This document shows, piece by piece, positions 56,717 through 64,000 of a stretch of 64,000 nucleotides of DNA. Origin of the DNA: Owenia fusiformis (lineage: Eukaryota; Annelida; Polychaeta; Sabellida; Oweniidae). The stretch is taken from positions 19,296,455 to 19,360,454 of the forward strand of contig CAIIXF020000002.1 of NCBI GenBank assembly GCA_903813345.2, in the 5' to 3' direction. The translations under genes were made by a program, and so were the position numbers. The notes below the pieces were generated by a model. It was not told the DNA's origin, made no database searches, and saw only the letters and a list, made by a program, of their open reading frames with translations. Within the stretch, counting starts at the first letter, position 1, and every line of letters starts with the position of its first letter.

Positions 56717-57057
56717 CTATATCGTATTTAGTCTGAATTATATTCAGACTATAAGGCACCTATGTTAAAGTTTGGTAATTCTAAATATTTGTTTACATAG
56801 GAAGTGCTATTCAAAATGGCCGATTGGGTAAAATTAATTTGCACATTTGTTACTTCAACTAGCTTTATTTCCACTTGACAATATGCTCTGCTACTTTTTA
56901 TTGCATTTAATTGTACCTTACTATTTAATTGAAATTTTGTAATGTTTATTTTATTTAAGAAATGGTTCCTCCAATTGTTAATTTTGTGCAAAAAAATTCA
57001 CTGCAATTTCCACAGGAAAGTAGTACATCACTTCTAGTCAGTCTGTTGGATACATAC
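56717..57057. repeat. Interruption of the 39-bp array
   Basis: About 340 unrelated bases. The right end (TTTTGTGCAAAAAAATTCAC, TTTCCACAGGA, CAGTCTGTTGGATACATAC) resembles the flank of the foldback at 62400-62480 and 63690-63725, so an insertion by that family is likely. Confidence 0.55.
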
Positions 57058-57450
57058 TACTTTATGGATGAGCATGAATGGACTAAGTATTTACCATCCC
57101 TAATGGATGAGCATAAATGGACTAAGTATTTGTCGCCCTTTATGGATGAGCATGAATGGACTAAGTATTTATCATCTCTAATGGATGAGCATAAATGGAC
57201 TAAGTATTTGTCATTCTTTATGGATGAGCATTAATGGACTAAGAATTTGTCACCCTTTATGGATGAGCATGAATGGACTAAGTATTTGTCACCCTTTATG
57301 GATGTGCATAAATAGACTAAGTATTGTTCATCCTTTATGGCCTGGATGAACATGAATGGAATAAGTATTTATCATCCCTAATGGATGAGCAAATAATGAT
57401 CTGAGTATTTGTCATCCCTAATGGATGAGCATACGTGAACTAAGTGTCAC
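57058..57450 (+). repeat. 39-bp tandem array, right block
   Basis: Same unit as the left block, about ten copies, more diverged to the right. CATCCCTAATGGATG replaces CATCCTTTATGGATG in several units, so the stem is kept while the loop changes. Confidence 0.92.
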
Positions 57451-57534
57451 CCTTAATGGACTAGGTTAAATAAGCAGTAACATCTGAGTTTTCTAAAAGT
57501 ATGAAGTTTTCTCAATAGGTGGCCAACAAAAAAT
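57451..57534. other. Spacer
   Basis: No feature seen. Confidence 0.3.
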
Positions 57535-58280
57535 GGTGGAGTAATTTACCCAATAGATGGCTAATAAAAATGGCGGAAATAGAAATTTTACCAAAGGCCA
57601 AACTGCCCTAATTCACGTCACCATACTAGTCAATGGGCAAAAGGGCAAACGCCTGACTTTTTATCTCGATTTATGGATTTATGTGGCCTCACTGGCCTAT
57701 CTGAGGTTCTAAAGCTATGTCTAAGCTACATTTTGACACTAAACTCAATAGGGGCCAAACATCTACTTTTTGAAATAATTGGTCAATTGTGACACTACCC
57801 CCTCTCTCTGCCGACAGAAATTGAAATTCACAAAAATGAAGGCAAAATTAATACGCCACTTGATTCGAAATCTTCCTTCAGATAACCCAAGTAAACGCAT
57901 TTTCAGAAGAAATGGCATGTTGACATTGCAAAAAGATGACAACTGTGCCTACATACTAGCTTACTGACTCGTCATGATCACAATTGTGTTGGGACTACAT
58001 TCATTTTTGAAAACTACTTTATTGTGACGTATTAGGGCATTTGGGCCAAATTTACTTTGCAAAAGAACTAATAAAAACGGCGGGAACTTGAAATGATTCC
58101 ATATTTCACCCAATAGATGGCTAATAAAAATGACGGGAATAGAAATTGTGCCAAATCTTTTATTTTGCAAAATGACTAATAAAAATCGTTGGAACTTGAA
58201 ATGATCCCATATTTTACCCAATAGATGGCTAATAAAAATGGCGGAAATGGAAATTGTACCAAAAACCAAAGAAATATAAA
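57535..58280 (+). repeat. Repeats with ACCCAATAGATGGCTAATAA, 108-bp unit
   Basis: ACCCAATAGATGGCTAATAA occurs at about 57549, 58107 and 58215; the last two are separated by 108 bases and each is preceded by ACTTGAAATGAT(T/C)CCATATTT. A 62-codon open frame at 57779 between copies has no motif. Confidence 0.8.
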
Positions 58281-58414
58281 ATCCCTTTTCTTCAGTAACC
58301 TTAAAACGTAGTTTGGGAAAATAATTTATACATCCTGTGGAGTATGTCCCATAAGATATGAATTGCTATGTTAATGAAATAAGGTTCACTTTATTCAACT
58401 AATGCAAATGATTT
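58281..58414. other. Spacer
   Basis: No feature seen. Confidence 0.3.
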
Positions 58415-58650
58415 TACCCGCCAAATAGAGGTGATTTCTCGCTAAACAGGTAAAGTTTCCCGCCAGAATGTGCTCAATTACCCGCCAAAAAGGTAAAGTT
58501 TCCCGCCAAAAGGTAGAATTTCTTGTCAAAAGGGATAGCATTTCCCGCCAACATGATAGCACTTCCCGCTAAACAGGTAAAGTTAACTGCAGAATATTCT
58601 CCATTACCCGCCAAAAGGGTTGAATTTCCTGCCAAAAGGATAGATTATAA
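58415..58650 (+). repeat. Degenerate ~20-bp array with CCCGCCAAAAGG
   Basis: About ten units of TTTCCCGCCAAAAGGTAG type, mixed with GCTAAACAGGTAAAGTT (twice). The spacing is irregular. Confidence 0.8.
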
Positions 58651-59507
58651 GTACGAATATTGTATAAAGAAGTGAAGTGAAATGACCTCCTATTTATGAG
58701 ATAGAATTGTAAATAGAAGGGGAAGTATTCCTACAACGTGGCATTCCAAAGAAATGGGAGTAAAATATTGGCTTCGTAAAAATGAATGTCAATTGAAAAG
58801 GTAAACTAATAAAAATACTGGAAATTCCGATGCAAGTTGATCAATGAGTTCCAATTAAAATATATGACCATTGACCATAAATCCGGTTGGCAATGTATGA
58901 AGCCAAATAAAGTGAGCTAGTGTGTAAGTATTTACCCAAGTTTCAGCTGTAGATGTTGAAGAAGCCATGAGAACACGTCCTTCCCTTGCCACGTCGCAAA
59001 AACTATATTGGCGCGCTTATGATCACGTGATTTGGAATCTCGAACCTAGCGAGATCCAAACGTGACCGGAAGTATAGAGCCAAAAATTTGTAAAGGTGTC
59101 ACTACGGTAAATCATTGAAAAATATTGAAAAAATCACAAAATTCAAGTTCTGGGGTACATATCGCCATTTTCGAACGAATTAGCCCATACAATGACTATA
59201 TTTCTGCGTTCAACTATACATAACCTTCATCTTGACACTAAATTTAACATAGGGTTTGCGTCTCGATTTTTAAATATCACTACGCCAACATAAGGACTCA
59301 ATCCCTGCTTCACCGATGAAAATTAACGAATAAAGCTTTACATACATACCTCAAATGGCCACAGTACATGCACTCAAACCTTTATACACACCTTTGAAGT
59401 TGGCATGGCTTCGTTTTTAAGTATTATAAAAACACTACCCGGAAGTGCCGGAAGTGGTATTTACCGGAGTGACACCTAAAAACATTAGTTTCAGTAAGTA
59501 TAATATA
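58651..59507. other. Intergenic, no feature seen
   Basis: No gene. A short CpG-containing stretch lies around 58995-59070. Confidence 0.35.
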
Positions 59508-60344
59508 CAGGGCGTATAAAAAAACACAACAAGTAGTTATCTCGTAAAATCACAAAACTAGTGATGACTACATCATTTAATTCAATGTACCAAAAGCCAC
59601 GTCTCTCCTCTTTGCAATGATATATGTCATTCATTCACATGTGGTGGTTGGTTGAGAAATCCTTCCATTTGCACAGTGGGTCAAAATCCGCTCTGCTCCA
59701 AGTTTTAGATATTGCAAAATCAGTACAAGGGCTAAGTGCCAATGGAAGTTCCCCTGACTTGAACTGTTGTGACTTTTTCTTTTGGAGCTATCTCAGGAGC
59801 ATCTGTGCTCACAATTCCTCCACCAGATATTGCAAAACCTCGAGAAAGAATTGCCCATAGGCTTTTTTAGGCTGAACCATGCATGACATGGACAGATGAG
59901 CCAACTTTATGTGCAAGGAAGTTGTGGCAATTTGGAGGGGTTATAGGATGTACTAGTATTCTTGCAAGAGTATGAGTATGAACACTTTACTATCTATGCC
60001 AAACTTTCTTCCAAGAGCCCCTACGCTCCTTGTACTGACTTTGCAATGTTTAAAACTTAGGTCCTAGCTGAATTTTGCCACACTTTGCAAAATTAATGAT
60101 TATTCGGCCAGTCATGACTCCCTGTAAATGAATGATATTCCATTGCAAAGAGGAGTAATTTGGCTTTTTGGTACATTGAATGAAAAGGATGCAGTCAGCA
60201 TTGGTTTTATGTTTTCTTCCAATATTGCATTGGGCTCCGTACACCGACTTTTGCGATGTTTATAATGAATGAAATCAATGCTGTTATCACTGGTTTTGTG
60301 CTTTTCCTAGATAACAATCTGTTGCGTTTTTTTTATACGCACTG
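59508..60344 (+). mobile_element. mariner-type transposon with both ends, dead transposase
   Basis: The left end CAGGGCGTATAAAAAAACAC (59508) and the inverse of CGTTTTTTTTATACGCACTG (ending 60344) are terminal inverted repeats. TA dinucleotides flank both (59506-59507, 60345-60346), the Tc1/mariner target. The plus-strand frame 59624-59860 includes SPDLNCCDFFFW, the third catalytic-Asp block of mariner-like transposases (usually SPDLNP.DFF.W). The first two catalytic regions are not recognisable. Subterminal inverted sequences (AAAGCCACGTCTCTCCTCTT and its partner near 60150) extend the arms. Confidence 0.85.
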
Positions 60345-60879
60345 TATAAATAGAGGATCGGTTCTTTTTATTCCGTAATTAAAGTCATCATCAGAATCGT
60401 CGGAAATTAAGTGATCTATAATTATAATTATCCTACAATTAGTGTACTAAATGTATAATAACATTAAAAAATAAAGGACCTTATACACCCTCCATTGGGA
60501 TCTCCCCATGGGAAAAAATAATTCATCTGATTTTTCAAAATGAGTATTCTGCTTCAATTAATACATTTATATGTACACTAGTATCTTGTTGACCTATATT
60601 CAGCACTGTATTGATGTATAGGCCACTTATCATGAAGTGTAGAGGCATAGATTCCAAACCAGGAAGTATTTTTGTGTCTGTCAAAATCCATTTACATCCT
60701 ACGCATCCCTGCATCTTATCCAAATATGTTACAACATAATGAAATATGATAGTATAATCTTTGGTTTTACAAACTTGTATGATATTTGATAAGTGTAAAA
60801 GTTGTTTTTGGAGCATTTTTCTATAGCCATTTTGTAGGGGAAAAAATGATGAAAAAATGTACAATCTTTTAATTTTAAG
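60345..60879. other. Intergenic with one half of a 54-bp direct repeat
   Basis: 60362-60415 recurs at 61461-61514 (AAAGTCATCATCAGAATCGT) with one difference. No gene. Confidence 0.6.
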
Positions 60880-60982
60880 TATGACCTGAATCGATTGCAA
60901 ACTTCATATTTGCATATTTGATAAGATAAACCATTTGTGTCGTATTGTGAAATTATTAAGTTTGCAATCGATTCAGGTCATA
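60880..60982. repeat. Perfect 25-bp inverted repeat around a 53-base loop
   Basis: TATGACCTGAATCGATTGCA (60880-60904) is exactly inverted at 60958-60982. It could be a tiny MITE or a hairpin in an RNA. Confidence 0.9.
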
Positions 60983-61280
60983 GTGTATTTTTGGTATTTC
61001 TGTGATAATCAATGGAAACCAATGGTTTTTATTGGGATCTGCTGATATCCTCATGTTAAGTCAATGGTGCACAGCCCCATGTAAGTCAATACAACCTTAC
61101 TGAACGAAATGATCCCTATCTCAGCTTATGTGTGACCGAGCACTTTAATATTTCCCAAAGTATTAAGCCTATATGACATTTTATTCTTCATGTTACACCT
61201 ACGAATGATTCATTTTGACCATAGGGATATTTACCAATAATTGCACCTTGTCCTTTGATATTTATTGGCAAAATGAATAT
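60983..61280. other. Spacer
   Basis: No feature seen. Confidence 0.3.
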
Positions 61281-61379
61281 CCGGAGGATATAGTAACGAT
61301 ATACTCCGGGCGGAGGATATCGTGACGATATACTCCGGAAAACCCAATATGCGGAAGATATTGTGACGATATACTCCGC
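61281..61379 (+). repeat. Three 29-bp dyads GCGGAGGATAT..ATATACTCCG
   Basis: Units at 61281-61309, 61310-61338 and 61351-61379, the third after a 12-base spacer. Each is nearly self-complementary (CGGAGGATATCGT and ACGATATACTCCG). Confidence 0.9.
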
Positions 61380-61863
61380 TTGTTGATTTCCCTCCAAATT
61401 GCTACGCTCGCTCGTGCAGATCCGTGGATAAAAATCATATCACTCATAAATCATAGGATGTTCTTTTTATTCCGTAGTTAAAGTCATCATCAGAATCGTC
61501 GGAAATTAAGTGATTTAATTCGAATTTTCCAAACCATCCGGCGATGTTGTCACTTAGCCTCGTTTTGAGTCTGAAGTAGCAAAAATCCATAATTCATAGC
61601 ATACGGCGCCGTATGTCATGGCTAAACACCGTATGCTATGGTTAAGTGAAAATTTGTCAAAAATATTTAAAAAATATTATCTAAAATATCTAAAATATCA
61701 AAAATACTGTTTTTATTTTGACATGTTATCCTATAAATATCATGCTAAGCACTATGGAATAAGTAATTTATCCCATACTTGGACCTGTTACAGGTACATG
61801 AAGCCGGTTTGTAAAAACTTATATTTTCATCAGCGGGCAGATATAGCTTTACGTCCCTCTCCG
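61380..61863. other. Intergenic with short palindromes
   Basis: CATACGGCGCCGTATG at 61600-61615 is a perfect 16-base palindrome. The second half of the 54-bp direct repeat is at 61461-61514. AGCGGGCAGATATAG near 61833 is a half-site of the palindrome that follows. Confidence 0.6.
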
Positions 61864-61892
61864 AGCGGGCAGATATAGTATATCTGCCCGCT
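61864..61892. repeat. Perfect 29-bp palindrome
   Basis: AGCGGGCAGATATA, a central G, and the exact complement TATATCTGCCCGCT. A direct half-copy lies about 32 bases upstream. Confidence 0.92.
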
Positions 61893-62185
61893 ACGTCATA
61901 ATCGCCGCTCGCATGTTGGTTCATAATTTGTAACGTTCGCGTAATAACTGTAAACGACAATGGAGAAAAACGTAGACAATCGCGATTTGTTTGATGGTTT
62001 AAAAAGGGAAGGAGCATCCAGTTAATCAAAAATTCGAGACAATAAATGTGGGAATAACTGAGAGAACAGGAAAATCCGGTCACGGCCACGGCCAGGAAAA
62101 CAAAACTGGACATGAATATTCTAAAATATTTCCAACGGTTGAACAATGTGAACCAGATGACCAAGATTGGTATGGGATAAACATA
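61893..62185. other. Spacer with inverted TTATCCCATAC/GTATGGGATAA
   Basis: TTATCCCATACTTGG near 61769 and its inverse near 62165-62180 bracket this region, perhaps as ends of a decayed foldback. No gene. Confidence 0.35.
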
Positions 62186-62242
62186 TTATCCTATAGTCGG
62201 TTCAGGATATTGGGATTATCCTGAACCTCATATAGGATAATC
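62186..62242. repeat. Hairpin ATTATCCTATAG..CTATAGGATAAT type
   Basis: ATTATCCTATA and GGTTCAGGATA pair with TATCCTGAACC and TATAGGATAAT around a short loop. Confidence 0.8.
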
Positions 62243-62469
62243 TCTATATATCAACCAGGTCCCTATGCCATACTGGCGGTATAATACAAATGTCGGGCTC
62301 CTGGTCGTTACAGCAGTATAAAACTTGCGCATCATTATTAGACTTTATCCTATAGTCTGAATTGTTTTCAAAATTTGGAATAAGTATATTTAAAAATTTA
62401 TAATTTTGTGCAAAAAAATCTCTGCAGTTCCCACAGGACAGAACATAAGGTTAACAGACCGACTTCTAC
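62243..62469. other. Spacer
   Basis: Includes TTTTGTGCAAAAAAATCTCT near 62403, shared with 56985-57005. No gene. Confidence 0.35.
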
Positions 62470-63712
62470 AGTCTGTTACACTGCTTCAAAGGCAAGCAGT
62501 TAAACCTGAAATATAAGAATATTGTTCAATAATATACTCCTCAAAAAAAGTTAAGGACCAGTGGTTTTCCTCATAGGTTTACATGTTTACCCCCATATTT
62601 GTTTGAACGACTATTTTCTAAGCGTGGAACAAAAGAAATCCCAATAAAGAAAATAAATCTGTATCTTGATTCTATTCCTTATAAAGTCCGCAACATTTCA
62701 ATGTTGTATCTCCATTACATTGGTTCAAAATTTGATGTCAAAATTGATGAATTTCGTAAAATTTAACAAAAATGGCAGATCCCATGTTAAACAAATGGGG
62801 AATGGTTGGGTTGCCATAAGTCATATGAGGAACGATCCATCCATCCGATTGCTCTCAAAATTGAAATTGTAAGAGATAATTTAATTTGCTAAATTGTCCA
62901 CTCGACAAAAATATGATTTAATTGTCCAGGCTTTCAAAAAGTTAATGGTTTCAAATTAAATAATTTTTTAATGATCCTCTGATTGAAATAACACAGGTGG
63001 TTCAGTGAGGTGGTCAAAATTACTTTAACGCTCCACATCGCTAATTTTAACAACATTAGCCAGACATTTAGCATGTAAAATGTAAAATCATTCAATTTTC
63101 TACTTAGAAAGTATTTTTAAACAAATGTTTTACCGAATAGATATTCCAAAATCTGAGTTGCCCCTAAGCCACCATTCCCCATTTGTTTAACATGGGATCT
63201 TTGTTAAATTTCATGAAATTCATCAATTTTGACATCAAATTTTGACCCAATGTAATGGAGATATAACATTGAAACTTTATTGCGGACTTTATAGGGAATA
63301 GAATCAAGATACAGATTTATTTACTTTATTGGGATTTCTTTTGTTCCCCGCTTAGAGAATAGTCGTTCAAACATATTTGAAGGTTAACATGTAGAACCTA
63401 TAGAAAAATATATTCATATTGCACTCGAATGACATTTGTATATGTTGGATTGCTTGTAAATTGGCTCATAAAGTCTGTAACCTCTTATATTTTGATGCTT
63501 CTCTACCATGTTAATTCTCAAAAAAACATAGCGGACTGACCTCAAATTACAAGAGGGCACAGGCTTATTGCACTAAACACTAGGCCTAAATAATCTGAAA
63601 TATATAAATGTCATTCGTATTCAATATGAATATATTTTTCTATGGTCTATAGATTTCTTATTTTTCAGGTTCAACTGCTTGCCTTTGAAGCAGTGTAACA
63701 GACTGTAGGCAG
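62470..63712. repeat. 1.24-kb nested foldback
   Basis: Outer arms 62470-62520 and 63655-63712 share CAGTCTGTTACACTGCTTCA or its complement. Inner arms 62575-62830 and 63165-63395 match over about 230 bases (TTGAACGACTATT, AATCCCAATAAAG, CAAATGGGGAATGGT). A third hairpin, AGAAAAATATATTCATATTG near 63396 with its inverse near 63623, sits between the inner and outer right arms. There is no coding capacity; it is probably a composite foldback transposon. Confidence 0.88.
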
Positions 63713-64000
63713 TATGTTGGATACAGACGGTTTGCATCATGTAAATCCACACCTCGCATACAATGAATATAGAAACAGATTATTTGAATATTGTCGGGAT
63801 TTTTCATGAAAATCTGAGTCCAAGACACGTGAACTCGAAGTTCGGAATATCTTGATAACAAGTCGAGGGTTACGTATAAAAAATGGAGGGATTTAGTTAA
63901 ATGTCAGAATGACCACTAAATCGGAATTTGACAGGAAATATGAAATCGTCAAAAATATAGTTTATGAGGACTAATGAGTAATACTCCATTCATTACTTTT
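63713..64000. other. Window end, no feature seen
   Basis: No gene or clear repeat. Confidence 0.3.

Noticed and set aside
56203-57450. CRISPR-like array, or a 13-residue repeat protein
   Set aside because: The units are tandem without unique spacers, and the open frames exist only because the period is 39; eukaryotic context.
62575-63395. Two related genes in opposite orientation
   Set aside because: The similarity is the two arms of a foldback with stops in all frames.

Overview
The window looks like gene-poor, AT-rich nuclear DNA of an animal, probably a marine invertebrate. The reasons are short spliceosomal introns with GT/AG borders, a secreted GlpQ-type phosphodiesterase, a type I membrane protein with tandem cysteine modules, and a very dense layer of DNA-transposon relics, foldback elements, LINE and Ty3/Gypsy fossils and minisatellites. 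I cannot fix the phylum from sequence alone.

Only three genes are well supported. (1) 505-3236 (+) is a two-exon gene for a predicted 556-residue single-pass membrane protein: signal peptide, four related Cys-rich modules, a short stalk, a transmembrane helix and a 69-residue tail. (2) 8030-10271 (+) is a three-exon gene for a predicted 399-residue secreted glycerophosphodiester phosphodiesterase. (3) 20423-21703 (-) is an intronless 426-codon gene for a basic, partly coiled-coil protein that I do not recognise. A fourth candidate, 4809-4977 (+), is an orphan terminal exon without a visible partner.

The rest is repeat-derived. 3.7-7 kb: copy 1 of a long dispersed repeat, then a frameshifted Ty3/Gypsy integrase fossil and a 135-bp hairpin. 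10.7-20 kb: a mariner-type MITE, a LINE reverse-transcriptase scrap abutting foldbacks, and copy 2 of the long repeat (inverted) that has itself received a palindromic satellite-like element and a G/C-tract MITE. 23-31 kb: a mariner fossil inside 75-bp inverted repeats, more MITE copies, a 530-bp foldback and a CT microsatellite. 32-42 kb: several inverted-repeat elements, one carrying a retroposed insert with a 15-bp target duplication. 42-53 kb: two copies of a TTAA-flanked MITE with an embedded tRNA-like segment, a LINE fossil and a 157-bp minisatellite. 54-64 kb: 39-bp, 108-bp and about 20-bp tandem arrays, a complete-ended mariner relic, short dyad repeats and a large nested foldback.

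I see no operon-like arrangement and no evidence that the genes act together. The two genes with signal peptides both face the exterior or secretory route, but nothing links them functionally. I found no convincing new biological system. The items most worth a second look are the four-module receptor-like protein, the orphan exon, the palindromic satellite element and the tRNA-carrying TTAA MITE.
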